A DNA stretch of 64,000 bases from Ramlibacter cellulosilyticus. GTDB lineage: Bacteria > Pseudomonadota > Gammaproteobacteria > Burkholderiales > Burkholderiaceae_C. Below are positions 53,789 through 61,934 of the stretch, piece by piece (the first letter of the stretch is position 1; every line of letters starts with the position of its first letter). The notes below the pieces were generated by a model. The model searched no databases. It was not told the DNA's origin and worked only from the letters and a program-made list of their open reading frames with translations. The position numbers and the translations under genes are program-made. The stretch spans positions 124,001 to 188,000 of the forward strand of contig NZ_JACORT010000008.1 in assembly GCF_014297465.1 (NCBI RefSeq), in the 5' to 3' direction.

Positions 53789-54360
53789 TTCTTCTCCCGC
53801 GGCACCCGCCCCATCAGGTAGAACTCCGCATTCGGCATCATGTCCGAGAAGCTCGCCATCCGGTTCGACAGGCCGAAGAAGGCCGTGATCGCCGCGATGT
53901 CCCAGATGTCCTCGTCGTCGAAGCCGTGCGGGTGCAGGGCCGCGAAGTCGGCGTCCGCGATCTCGTGCGAGCGCAGGCAGACCTTCATCGCGAAATCCAG
54001 CATCGCGCGCTGGCGCGGCGTGATGTCGGCCTTGCGGTAGTTCACCGCCACCTGGTCGGCCACCAGCGGCTTCTTCTCGTAGATGCGCAGGATGGCGCCG
54101 TGCGCCACCACGCAGTAGAGGCACTGGTTGGCCGCGCTGGTCGCCGTGACGATCATCTCGCGCTCGCCCTTGGTCAGCGACCCCGTCTCCTTCAGCATCA
54201 GCGCGTCGTGGTACGCGAAGAAGGCCCGCCACTCCGCGGGCCGGCGCGCGAGCGCGAGGAAGACGTTCGGCACGAAGCCGCTCTTTTCCTGCACCTCCAG
54301 GATGCGCTGGCGCATGTCCTCGGGCAGGTCCTTGAGTTCGGGCATGGGGTAGCGGGTCAT
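53785..54360 (-). CDS. Peroxidase-related / carboxymuconolactone decarboxylase family protein (AhpD-like)
   Basis: 191 residues: [40 protein letters not shown] and [11 protein letters not shown] with the redox CxxC-His motif of AhpD-like proteins (about 81-89); [20 protein letters not shown] follows. Likely a peroxidase-linked or alkylhydroperoxidase-type enzyme. It is divergent from catalase with a 122-bp gap, which fits an oxidative-stress pair. Its TAG stop is furnished by the GTAGG foot of REP cluster A8. Confidence 0.88.
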   Translation of the reverse strand: MTRYPMPELKDLPEDMRQRILEVQEKSGFVPNVFLALARRPAEWRAFFAYHDALMLKETGSLTKGEREMIVTATSAANQCLYCVVAHGAILRIYEKKPLVADQVAVNYRKADITPRQRAMLDFAMKVCLRSHEIADADFAALHPHGFDDEDIWDIAAITAFFGLSNRMASFSDMMPNAEFYLMGRVPREKK

Positions 54361-54410
54361 CGGGCGAGGATAGCCGCCGCGCCTGCCTGGGGCTACTTCC
54401 TATCGCCGCC

Positions 54411-54430
54411 ATAAAGGCAATTGCCTTTAT
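54411..54430. promoter_or_regulatory. Perfect 20-bp palindrome in the katA promoter region
   Basis: ATAAAGGCAATTGCCTTTAT is fully self-complementary and followed by an AT-rich stretch, in otherwise very GC-rich DNA. It lies between the divergent peroxidase-like and catalase genes, 53 bp before katA. It is a candidate operator for a stress regulator; it is not a good match to the OxyR ATAG-N7-CTAT pattern or to a Fur box, so the regulator is open. Confidence 0.65.
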
Positions 54431-54482
54431 TTATTTTGCAGCGGAAATCACACTGCCCGCACTGCAAACGAAAGGCATTCCG

Positions 54483-55937
54483 ATGCGCCAGCCGCCCCGT
54501 CTCACCACCGCTTCCGGGATCCCGGTCGCCGACAACCAGAACAGCCTCACCGCCGGCCCGCGCGGGCCGATCCTGCTGCAGGACTTCCACCTGATCGAGA
54601 AGCTGCAGCACTTCAACCGCGAGCGCATCCCCGAGCGCGTGGTGCACGCCAAGGGCTCCGGCGCGTACGGCACCTTCACCGTCACGCACGACATCACGCA
54701 GTACACGAAGGCGAAGCTGTTCGACCGCATCGGCAAGGAGACCGACACCTTCGTCCGCTTCTCCACGGTCGGCGGCGAGAAGGGCTCGGCCGACACCGAG
54801 CGCGACCCGCGCGGCTTCGCCGTGCGCTTCTACACGGAAGAGGGCAACTGGGACCTGGCGGGCAACAACACGCCCATGTTCTTCATCAAGGACCCGATCA
54901 AGTTCCCCGACTTCGTCCACACGCAGAAGCGCGATCCGCAGACCAACATGAAGTCGCCCACGATGATGTGGGACTTCTGGAGCCGCGCGCCCGAGTCGCT
55001 GCACCAGGTGACGATGCTCTTCTCCGACCGCGGCACGCCCGACGGCTATCGCCACATGGACGGCTTCGGCAGCCACACCTTCAGCATGATCAGCGCCGAC
55101 GGCGAGCGCGTGTGGGTGAAGTGGCACTTCAAGACGCAGCAGGGCATCCGCAACCTCACGGCGGACCAGGCCGTGCGCATCGCCGGCGAGGACCCGGACT
55201 ACGCGCAGCGCGACCTGTACCAGGCCATCGATCGCGGCGACTTCCCGCGCTGGGACGTGTCCATCCAGGTGATGACCGACGTGCAGCGCGTGGAATGGGA
55301 GAAGCGCACCGGCTGGAACGCCTTCGACCTGACCAAGGTCTGGCCCCACAAGGACTTCCCGCGCCTGCCCGTGGGCGTGCTGGAGCTGAACCTGAACCCG
55401 GAGAACTACCACGCCGAGGTGGAGCAGGCCGCCTTCTCTCCCGCGAACGTGGTGCCGGGCCTGGGCTACTCGCCGGACAGGATGCTGCAAGGCCGCCTCT
55501 TCGCGTACCACGACGCGCAGCTGTACCGCGTGGGCACCAACCACCAGCACCTGCCCGTGAACCGTCCGCGCTGCCCCTTCCACCACCAGCAGCGGGACGG
55601 CGCGATGACGGTCGACAACGGCGGGGCGGTGGCGAACTACGACAACGTGAATGCGTTCGGCACCGATGCGCGCGGCTTCGGCCACGGCGATCCGGGCTGG
55701 GCCCTCGAAGGCGTCGCGGGCCGCTACGACCCGCGGGGACACGACGACGACTTCACGCAGGCGGGCAACCTGTTCCGCCTGATGACCGCGGACGCGCAGG
55801 ACCGGCTCACGACCAACATTGCGAACGCCATGCGCGGCGTGCCGCAGGAGATCCGGGAGCGGCAGCTGGGGCATTTCGCGAAGGCGGATCCGCGGTACGG
55901 GGCGGAGGTGGCGAGGAAATTGGGGGTGAAGGGATGA
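54483..55937 (+). CDS. katA: Monofunctional haem catalase
   Basis: 484 residues, the small-subunit catalase length: [13 protein letters not shown] with catalytic H55, [40 protein letters not shown], and the proximal haem ligand region [13 protein letters not shown] with Tyr342. Role: 2 H2O2 to O2 and water. Cytosolic (no signal peptide). A 30-codon membrane-peptide gene overlaps its stop (ATGA). Confidence 0.96.
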   Translation: MRQPPRLTTASGIPVADNQNSLTAGPRGPILLQDFHLIEKLQHFNRERIPERVVHAKGSGAYGTFTVTHDITQYTKAKLFDRIGKETDTFVRFSTVGGEKGSADTERDPRGFAVRFYTEEGNWDLAGNNTPMFFIKDPIKFPDFVHTQKRDPQTNMKSPTMMWDFWSRAPESLHQVTMLFSDRGTPDGYRHMDGFGSHTFSMISADGERVWVKWHFKTQQGIRNLTADQAVRIAGEDPDYAQRDLYQAIDRGDFPRWDVSIQVMTDVQRVEWEKRTGWNAFDLTKVWPHKDFPRLPVGVLELNLNPENYHAEVEQAAFSPANVVPGLGYSPDRMLQGRLFAYHDAQLYRVGTNHQHLPVNRPRCPFHHQQRDGAMTVDNGGAVANYDNVNAFGTDARGFGHGDPGWALEGVAGRYDPRGHDDDFTQAGNLFRLMTADAQDRLTTNIANAMRGVPQEIRERQLGHFAKADPRYGAEVARKLGVKG

Positions 55938-56026
55938 AGGCGATCAGGAAAGTGCTTGGGGTCGCGATCGGCGCGGGAGGGATCGCGGTGGTGTTGTCGC
56001 ACGTGGCGATGGGGTACGCGGGCTGA
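55934..56026 (+). CDS. 30-residue membrane peptide coupled to katA
   Basis: [20 protein letters not shown] then [10 protein letters not shown]: two basic residues followed by one hydrophobic helix. Its ATG overlaps the katA TGA (ATGA) and a purine run (GGGGGTGAAGGG) precedes it. It is below usual gene-calling size. It could be a real small membrane protein or a chance frame; the coupling and the single-helix pattern favour the former moderately. Confidence 0.45.
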   Translation: MKAIRKVLGVAIGAGGIAVVLSHVAMGYAG

Positions 56027-56034
56027 CGCCCGGT

Positions 56035-56118
56035 CGGTGGGGTTCGCGTTCGCTCAACTGCCGCGGCTTCGCCGCGCCACCCTACAAGCCGCTGCCATAG
56101 GGTGGCGGCGCGCCAGCG
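56035..56118 (+). repeat. REP family B, copies 4 and 5 (one truncated)
   Basis: CGGTGGGGTTCGCGTTCGCT...CCACCCTAC (56035-56085) is followed by a shortened copy ATAGGGTGGCGGCGCGCCAG (from 56097), in which the foot is ATAG. It lies between the katA peptide and the next gene. Confidence 0.75.
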
Positions 56119-56151
56119 TATGCTCGCGCCTTCCCCCTCGCCGGAGCCCCC

Positions 56152-56535
56152 ATGCTGCAACTCTCCAACGATCCCGAAACCCAGGCCGGCCTCAAGACCC
56201 GCCGGCAGGTCCTCGGCGACGCCTACGTCGATGCATCCCTCTCCAAGGTCACCGACTTCACGGCGCCGCTGCAGGAACTCGTGACCAAGCACGCCTGGGG
56301 CAACACCTGGCAGCGGCCCGGCCTGGACCTGAAGACGCGCAGCATCGTCACGGTCGCCATGCTGGTCGGCCTCGGCAAGATGCACGAGCTCAAGATCCAC
56401 GTGCGCGGTGCGCTGAACAACGGCGTGACGCCGGCGGAGCTGCAGGAGATCTTCCTGCACGCGAGCGTCTACTGCGGCTTCCCGGCGGCGCTGGATGCCT
56501 TCCGCACCGCCGCGGAAGTGATCGACGCGAAGTAG
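56152..56535 (+). CDS. Carboxymuconolactone decarboxylase family protein (PcaC-like)
   Basis: 127 residues: TRRQVLGDAYVDASLSKVTD, then FTAPLQELVTKHAWGNTW (catalytic-region residues), RSIVTVAMLVGLGKMHELKI and GVTPAELQEIFLHASVYCGF. This is the gamma-carboxymuconolactone decarboxylase layout without the AhpD CxxC motif. No other aromatic-degradation genes are nearby, so the true reaction is open. Confidence 0.88.
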   Translation: MLQLSNDPETQAGLKTRRQVLGDAYVDASLSKVTDFTAPLQELVTKHAWGNTWQRPGLDLKTRSIVTVAMLVGLGKMHELKIHVRGALNNGVTPAELQEIFLHASVYCGFPAALDAFRTAAEVIDAK

Positions 56536-56626
56536 GCTGCCTCAGCGTTGCGGTCGCTGGATGTGACCGCTGGCGCAAGTTGTGACGCCGGCCACCGTGC
56601 TGCCGCGTCGGGCCGTATGGTGGCGC

Positions 56627-57571
56627 ATGGACAAGCAATGGCGCAGCGCGGCCCTGTTCGCGGCCGGAGCGATGGCGGCGGCCCTGGCCGTGACTGCCTA
56701 TGTGAAGTGGTCGTCCCCCGGGGCCCCGCCGGAAGCGCGCGGCTTCCACGTCGCGGCGGCTCCCCCGGCGCCGGCCGAACCGGTGCCCATCGTCGCGCAG
56801 CCGGTGACGCTCGCGAGCAGCTGTCCCGCGCAGGCCCTGGCCAACGCGAGCGACGACGCCGACGGGCGCTTCACCCTCGAGCCCGTGCTGGCCAATGCGA
56901 ACCACGCCGATGCGTCCGCCTTCCTCGCCGTCGCGAAGGAAGCCACGGGCGAGGGCCGCCTGCGTGATGCCGAAGTCGCCTTGCTCGCCGCCTGCCACAT
57001 CGCCGAGAAGTCCAGCGGCCCCGCGTCGACGCCGCTCGCGGACGTGAAGTCGCAGCTCGGCCAGCACTACGTCCTCCTCGCCGCGCGCGAGGACCTGGAA
57101 GCCACGCGCGAGGGCCTGCTGCAGCGCGCGTCCACCTTGTTCTCGCAGAGCGCCGGCACGTATGCGACCGCGCTGGGACGCAATGCCTCCAAGACGCGCC
57201 TGGCCGAACAAAGGCTCGCTGCCCTGCAGGCGCCGGAAACGCTGCACGCGGCGCTTCGCACGGCAGCGCCGCTCAACGAAACCACGGCACGCGTGCAGGA
57301 GCCTTCCACCGCCACCATGGGCGCTGCGCCCACCGCGGCACCCCGGCGGGGTTCCGCGCCCGAGCTGGTGCGCTCCGACCCGGAGCTCGCGCAGCTGGAA
57401 CACGACATCGAGCGCCTGCGCGCCCAGGCCGCGAGCGTCACGCGCGACCGCGGCGGGATGCAGCAGCGCGACGCGCAGGCGCTCGCGCAACGCGATGCCC
57501 GCTGCCAGGACAAGGCCTGCCTGCTGCAGTGGTACGCGCAGCGCCGCGCGCAGCTGCTCGACGAGTTCTGA
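56627..57571 (+). CDS. Membrane-anchored protein of unknown function
   Basis: 314 residues: a short cytosolic N-terminus, one membrane helix (about 8-25, LFAAGAMAAALAVTAYV), a Pro/Ala-rich linker, then a helical domain (about 60-190, with AFLAVAKEATGEGRLRDAEV and other TPR-like helices) and a C-terminal coiled-coil-like part (QLEHDIERLRAQAASVTRDR) with Cys-x4-Cys (RCQDKACLLQWY). Not recognised. It is convergent with the LuxR-type regulator (9-bp gap). The ATG at 56627 is preferred to a GTG 15 codons upstream because it starts just before the anchor. Confidence 0.65.
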   Translation: MDKQWRSAALFAAGAMAAALAVTAYVKWSSPGAPPEARGFHVAAAPPAPAEPVPIVAQPVTLASSCPAQALANASDDADGRFTLEPVLANANHADASAFLAVAKEATGEGRLRDAEVALLAACHIAEKSSGPASTPLADVKSQLGQHYVLLAAREDLEATREGLLQRASTLFSQSAGTYATALGRNASKTRLAEQRLAALQAPETLHAALRTAAPLNETTARVQEPSTATMGAAPTAAPRRGSAPELVRSDPELAQLEHDIERLRAQAASVTRDRGGMQQRDAQALAQRDARCQDKACLLQWYAQRRAQLLDEF

Positions 57572-57580
57572 TGCGCGGCC

Positions 57581-58123
57581 TCAGCCGGCCATCAGCTTGT
57601 GCACGAGGTCCGCGGTGGTGTTGGCGCGGTACTTGCGCATGAGGCGCGCGCGGTAGATCTCCACCGTGCGGTGGCTGATCTCCAGCGTCTTGCCGATTTC
57701 CTTGGAGGTGAGGCCTTCCAGCAGGCGCGCGGCGACCTCGCGCTCGCGCGGCGTGAGTTCCGCCTTCACGGGCCGCTGGGCGCTCAGGTCCTCGAAGGCC
57801 CAGATGCCGGCTTCGTGCGGCGATGCGCGGTTCAGCGCGCGCCCGGTCACGTGGCACCAGAACACCTCGCCGCTGGCGCGCTTCATGATGCGGTCGTCCG
57901 CGTAGCGGCCCTTCGCGTTCAGGATCGGGATCATGCGCTGGCCGAGGCGCTCGTATTCCTCCGCGCTCGGGTAGAGCACGAGGAAGGACTGGCCTTTGAG
58001 CAGCTCGCGGGACCAGCCGAACATCTCGCAAAGCTGGGCATTGCAGTCCACAATGACGCGGTTGCGCGAGACGCACAGGCCCACGGGCGCAAGCTCGAAG
58101 GCGAGCCGGTAATCGACGTCCAT
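57581..58123 (-). CDS. PAS domain LuxR-family transcriptional regulator
   Basis: 180 residues: a PAS sensor domain (about 5-115: FELAPVGLCVSRNRVIVDCN, EVFWCHVTGRAL), then a LuxR HTH (about 120-178: LTPREREVAARLLEGLTSKE then IGKTLEISHRTVEIYRARLM). It has no receiver domain. It is divergent from scoAB across a 99-bp gap with inverted repeats, so it is probably their local regulator, sensing a small ligand through PAS (inference). Confidence 0.9.
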   Translation of the reverse strand: MDVDYRLAFELAPVGLCVSRNRVIVDCNAQLCEMFGWSRELLKGQSFLVLYPSAEEYERLGQRMIPILNAKGRYADDRIMKRASGEVFWCHVTGRALNRASPHEAGIWAFEDLSAQRPVKAELTPREREVAARLLEGLTSKEIGKTLEISHRTVEIYRARLMRKYRANTTADLVHKLMAG

Positions 58124-58142
58124 GGGGTGATCCTCTAGGGAG

Positions 58143-58166
58143 TACTACGTAGCATCGTAGGTAGTA
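58143..58166. promoter_or_regulatory. Inverted repeats between the LuxR-type regulator and scoA
   Basis: TACTAC (58143-58148) pairs with GTAGTA (58161-58166), enclosing GTAGCATCGTAG; CTACGTAG is itself palindromic. The AT-rich, symmetric patch sits midway between the divergent genes and is a plausible binding site for the adjacent PAS-LuxR protein. Confidence 0.55.
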
Positions 58167-58222
58167 TCGTAACGCGCAGCCGGGCCGTCCCCTCATGAAG
58201 GCCCTTCCAGCAGGAGAGCGGT

Positions 58223-58924
58223 GTGAACAAGATCTATCCCAATGCGGCGGCGGCGCTCGACGGCGTCGTCAAGAGCGGGCAGCTCATGGCTGTCGGCGGC
58301 TTCGGCCTCTGCGGCATTCCCGAGGCGCTGATCGAGGCGCTGAAGGCCAGCGGCGTGAAGGACCTGACGGTCATCTCCAACAACGCGGGCGTCGACGGCT
58401 TCGGCCTCGGCAAGCTGCTGGAGACGCGGCAGATCAGGAAGATGATCTCCTCGTACGTCGGCGAGAACAAGGAGTTCGAGCGCCAGTACCTGGCGGGCGA
58501 GCTGGAGCTGGAATTCACGCCCCAGGGCACGCTGGCCGAGAAGCTGCGCGCCGGCGGCGCCGGCATTCCCGCCTTCTTCACGAAGACGGGCGTCGGCACG
58601 ATCGTCGCGGAGGGCAAGGAGCTGCGCGAGTTCGACGGCGAGACCTACGTGATGGAGCGTTCGCTGGTGCCCGACGTGGCGCTGGTGAAGGCCGACGTGG
58701 CGGACAGGAGCGGCAACCTGCGCTTCAACCTGACGGCGCGCAACTTCAACCCCGCGGCCGCCATGGCCGGCAAGGTGTGCATCGTCGAGGTGGAGAAGAT
58801 CGTGGCGACGGGCGAGCTCGCCCCGGACGACGTGCACCTGCCCGGCATCTACGTGCACCGCATCGTGCACAACCCGACGCCGGAAAAGCGCATCGAGAAG
58901 ATGACCACCCGCCCGCGCAAGTAA
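58223..58924 (+). CDS. scoA: 3-oxoacid CoA-transferase subunit A
   Basis: 233 residues: [40 protein letters not shown] (glycine-rich CoA region), [20 protein letters not shown], and [16 protein letters not shown]. Typical alpha subunit of succinyl-CoA:3-ketoacid CoA-transferase. GTG start with AGGAG upstream. It is followed by scoB after 11 bp. Together they activate acetoacetate. Confidence 0.94.
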   Translation: MNKIYPNAAAALDGVVKSGQLMAVGGFGLCGIPEALIEALKASGVKDLTVISNNAGVDGFGLGKLLETRQIRKMISSYVGENKEFERQYLAGELELEFTPQGTLAEKLRAGGAGIPAFFTKTGVGTIVAEGKELREFDGETYVMERSLVPDVALVKADVADRSGNLRFNLTARNFNPAAAMAGKVCIVEVEKIVATGELAPDDVHLPGIYVHRIVHNPTPEKRIEKMTTRPRK

Positions 58925-58935
58925 GGAGCAAGAAC

Positions 58936-59577
58936 ATGGCCTGGACCCAAGACCAGATGGCCGCGCGCGCGGCCAAGGAGCTGCAGGACGGCTTCTACGT
59001 GAACCTCGGCATCGGCATTCCCACGCTGGTGGCGAACCACGTGCCGGACCACATCGAGGTGTGGCTGCAGAGCGAGAACGGCATGCTGGGCATCGGCCCC
59101 TTCCCCTACGAGGACGAAGTCGACGCCGACCTGATCAACGCCGGCAAGCAGACCGTCACCACGATCAAGGGCTCGTCGATCTTCGGCAGCCACGACAGCT
59201 TCGCGATGATCCGCGGCGGCAAGATCAACCTGTCGATCCTCGGCGCCATGCAGGTGAGCGAGAAGGGCGACCTCGCCAACTGGATGATCCCGGGCAAGAT
59301 GGTCAAGGGCATGGGCGGCGCCATGGACCTCGTGGCCGGCGTGCCGCGCGTGATCGTGCTGATGGAGCACGTGGCGAAGAAGAAGGACGGCACCGAGGAC
59401 CTGAAGATCCTGCCCGAGTGCACGCTGCCGCTGACCGGCGTGGCCGTGGTGGACCGGGTGATCACGGACCTGGGGGTGTTCGACGTGACGCCGCAAGGGC
59501 TGAAGGTCGTGGAGCTCGCGCCGGAAGTGACGTTCGACTTCGTGCAGGCCAAGACGGGCGTGAAGCTGCTGAAGTGA
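58936..59577 (+). CDS. scoB: 3-oxoacid CoA-transferase subunit B
   Basis: 213 residues: [23 protein letters not shown] region, the catalytic glutamate motif [10 protein letters not shown] (about 45-54), [20 protein letters not shown] and [19 protein letters not shown]. Beta subunit. Shine-Dalgarno AAGGAG at 58923-58928. With ScoA it forms the heteromeric enzyme that swaps CoA between succinate and acetoacetate via a glutamyl-CoA intermediate. Confidence 0.95.
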   Translation: MAWTQDQMAARAAKELQDGFYVNLGIGIPTLVANHVPDHIEVWLQSENGMLGIGPFPYEDEVDADLINAGKQTVTTIKGSSIFGSHDSFAMIRGGKINLSILGAMQVSEKGDLANWMIPGKMVKGMGGAMDLVAGVPRVIVLMEHVAKKKDGTEDLKILPECTLPLTGVAVVDRVITDLGVFDVTPQGLKVVELAPEVTFDFVQAKTGVKLLK

Positions 59578-59585
59578 GGTCCGAT

Positions 59586-59694
59586 CGGTGGGGTTCGCTG
59601 CGCTCACCGTCCGCGGCTGCGCCGCGCCACCCTACCAAGGCGTCGTAGGGTGGCGGCGCGCCAGCGCCGGCAGGTGAACGAAGTGATCCCCACC
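59586..59694 (+). repeat. REP family B, copies 6 and 7 (inverted pair)
   Basis: CGGTGGGGTTCGCTGCGCTC...CCACCCTAC (59586-59635) and GTAGGGTGGCGGCGCGCCAG...GTGATCCCCACCG (59645-59694). The second copy runs into the 5' end of the CaiB-like gene, whose candidate GTG starts (59650, 59674, 59683) all lie within it. Confidence 0.82.
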
Positions 59695-61068
59695 GCGCGC
59701 GAAGCGCTCTCCCATCTCTGGCGCCTCGCAGGCCTCCCTGCCGAGGCGCTGTCGTTTGCCCACCTCCCCGGCACCGACCCCGTCTACCCGTCCTCCTTCC
59801 GCGTGGCGACCGCCGCGCAAACCACCATCGCTGCGGCCGCCCTGGCCGCTTGCGAACTCGGCCACCTGCGCGGCACCCCGCGCCAGTCGGTCACGGTGGA
59901 CGCCACCCACGCCGCGGCCGAATGCCTCGCCTGGTTCAGCATCGACGGCCGGGTGCCCGAGCTCTGGGACAAGTTCTCCGGCCTCTACCGCACGCGCGAC
60001 GGCTGGGTGCGCGTGCACGCCAACTTCGCGCACCACCGCGAAGGCGCCTTGCGCCTGCTCGGCCTCGATCCCGCCACGGCCGACCGGCCGGCCGCCGAAG
60101 CGGCGATGCTGGGATGGGACGCCGTCGCCTTCGAAACCGCTGCCGCCGAAGCCGGGCTCGTCGCCACCGCGCTGCGCAGCTTCGCCGCATGGGACGCCAC
60201 CGGGCAGGGCCGCGCGATCGCCGCGCAGCCGCTCTTCACGCTCACGCGCATCGGCGACGCGCCGCCGCGCCGGCTCGCGGACCTCCACGAACACGACCGC
60301 CCGCTGGCCGGCGTGCGCGTGCTCGACCTCACGCGCATCCTCGCCGGCCCGGTCGGCGGCCGCGCGCTGGCGGCTTACGGGGCCGACGTGATGCTCGTGA
60401 ACGCGCCGCACCTGCCCAACATCGAAGCGATCGCCGACACCAGCCGCGGCAAGCGCTCGGCGCTGGTGGACCTGCGCACCGACGCCGGCCGTGCCACGCT
60501 CGACATGCTGCTGGAGACCGCGCACGTCTTCGTGCAAGGCTACCGCCCCGGCGGCCTCGCCTCGCTCGGCTTTGGCCCCGAAGCGCTGGCACGGCGCCGG
60601 CCAGGCATCGTCGCCGTGTCGCTCTCCGCGTATGGCACGCAAGGCCCGTGGCGTGACCGCCGCGGCTTCGACTCCCTCGTGCAGACGGCCACCGGCTTCA
60701 ATGCCGCCGAAGCGGAAGCTGCCGGCGTGCCGGCCAAGCCTCGCGCGCTGCCCATGCAGATCCTGGACGAGGCGACGGGCTACCTGATCGCCTTCGGTGC
60801 CGCCGCGGCGCTCCACCGCCAGCAGCGGGAAGGCGGCAGCTGGCACGTGGAGGTCTCGCTGGCCCAGACCGGCCACTGGCTGCGCCAGCTCGGGCGCGTG
60901 CCTGGCGGCCTCTCCGTCACGCCGCCGGACCTGGAGCCGTTCTGCGAGACCAGCCCCTCGGCCTGGGGTGCCTTGCGGGCGCCGCGGCACGCCGCCCAGC
61001 TCGGCCGCACGCCCGCGGCCTGGAGCCGACCGTCGGAGCGCCCGGGCGATTCCCCCGCGCGCTGGTAA
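59683..61068 (+). CDS. CaiB/BaiF-type CoA transferase family III protein, unusual domain order
   Basis: 461 residues. The family's N-terminal CoA motif, RPLAGVRVLDLTRILAGPVG, with GADVMLVNAPHLPNIEAIAD, GKRSALVDLRTDAGR and GFDSLVQTATGF, appears only after about 200 residues. The preceding half (SGLYRTRDGWVRVHANFAHH, LRLLGLDPATA) looks like the part normally found after it. So this may be a permuted or half-duplicated member; the acyl acceptor is unknown. GTG 59683 is chosen because AGGTGAACGAA precedes it, but this start signal lies within a REP-B copy. Confidence 0.8.
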   Translation: MIPTAREALSHLWRLAGLPAEALSFAHLPGTDPVYPSSFRVATAAQTTIAAAALAACELGHLRGTPRQSVTVDATHAAAECLAWFSIDGRVPELWDKFSGLYRTRDGWVRVHANFAHHREGALRLLGLDPATADRPAAEAAMLGWDAVAFETAAAEAGLVATALRSFAAWDATGQGRAIAAQPLFTLTRIGDAPPRRLADLHEHDRPLAGVRVLDLTRILAGPVGGRALAAYGADVMLVNAPHLPNIEAIADTSRGKRSALVDLRTDAGRATLDMLLETAHVFVQGYRPGGLASLGFGPEALARRRPGIVAVSLSAYGTQGPWRDRRGFDSLVQTATGFNAAEAEAAGVPAKPRALPMQILDEATGYLIAFGAAAALHRQQREGGSWHVEVSLAQTGHWLRQLGRVPGGLSVTPPDLEPFCETSPSAWGALRAPRHAAQLGRTPAAWSRPSERPGDSPARW

Positions 61069-61196
61069 CGTCCGCTAGCGGCGCGGGAAGGCCGCTGACA
61101 CCGGATGACTGGCTCCGCCTGCGCACTATGCACGGCCGGGTGCTCATCATCCCGCCATCGAACATTGCGCCGTCCTGGACGGTGGAAGGGCACGTC

Positions 61197-61787
61197 ATGA
61201 AATACAAACTGGGAGTTCTGTGCGGGCTGCTGCTGGCGGGTGCGAATGCCATGGCCTGCTACACCGTGTACGACGGCAACAACCGTGTTGTCTACCGTGG
61301 CGTGGATGCACCGGTCGACATGAGCCTGCCCTTGCACCAGGCGGTCGCCGAGCGCTTTCCCGCCGGACACAGCCTCGTCTTCGACCAGGGCGCAAGCTGC
61401 TCCCCGGTCAACATCGCGCAGGTCGCGCGTCCCACCGGCCCGATGGTCCCGGTGAACACGATCCGCATGGAGCGCACCGGCCGGCAGCTGTCGCCGTCCA
61501 GCTCCGCGCCCCTGCTGACGGACCGCGACACGGCGATGCGGCAGAACCTCCCGCACACCGTGGTGGCGGGCGACATCGTGCTGGTGCCGCCCGGCGCGGC
61601 CGCCCGCGCCGACATCCCGACCTTCAGCGTGATCCCGGCCGACACGGCGCTCGCCCGTGCTTCGTCCGTGAACACCACCGCGATGGGCGCCGGCCCCGCG
61701 CCGAAGGACGAGACCATCATCACCGAGATGCGCAACCCGCCGATGACCATCATCCAGCGCGGCGACCGCGTTTCGGTGCAGCGCTGA
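61197..61787 (+). CDS. Secreted protein of unknown function
   Basis: 196 residues: a signal peptide (MKYKLGVLCGLLLAGANAMA), then CYTVYDGNNRVVYRGVDAPV DMS region with an N-terminal Cys and a beta-rich look, then a Pro/Thr-rich part. Not recognised, but the CYTVYDGNNRVVY opening recurs in small secreted proteins of related bacteria. Shine-Dalgarno GGAAGGG precedes ATG 61197; an earlier ATG at 61128 is rejected. Confidence 0.72.
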   Translation: MKYKLGVLCGLLLAGANAMACYTVYDGNNRVVYRGVDAPVDMSLPLHQAVAERFPAGHSLVFDQGASCSPVNIAQVARPTGPMVPVNTIRMERTGRQLSPSSSAPLLTDRDTAMRQNLPHTVVAGDIVLVPPGAAARADIPTFSVIPADTALARASSVNTTAMGAGPAPKDETIITEMRNPPMTIIQRGDRVSVQR

Positions 61788-61811
61788 AACCCTGAGTCGC
61801 ATCCCGGCCTT

Positions 61812-61934
61812 GCAGGGTGGCGCGGCGCAGCCGCGGCCGGTGAGCGCCAGCGAACCCCACCGTGCGGCCCGTGCGCGCGCACATCGGTGGGGTTCACTTC
61901 GTTCACCTTCCCGGCGTGCCGCCGGCCACCCTAC
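61812..61934 (+). repeat. REP family B, copies 8 and 9 (inverted pair)
   Basis: GCAGGGTGGCGCGGCGCAGC...GAACCCCACCG (61812-61861, foot GCAG) and CGGTGGGGTTCACTTCGTTC...CCACCCTAC (61885-61934). The second copy overlaps the 3' end of the EamA gene on the minus strand and encodes its last nine residues. Confidence 0.82.

Noticed and set aside
54390..54482. OxyR site before katA
   Set aside because: The ATAG-N7-CTAT-N7-ATAG-N7-CTAT pattern was looked for and not found in acceptable form; only the 20-bp palindrome is reported.
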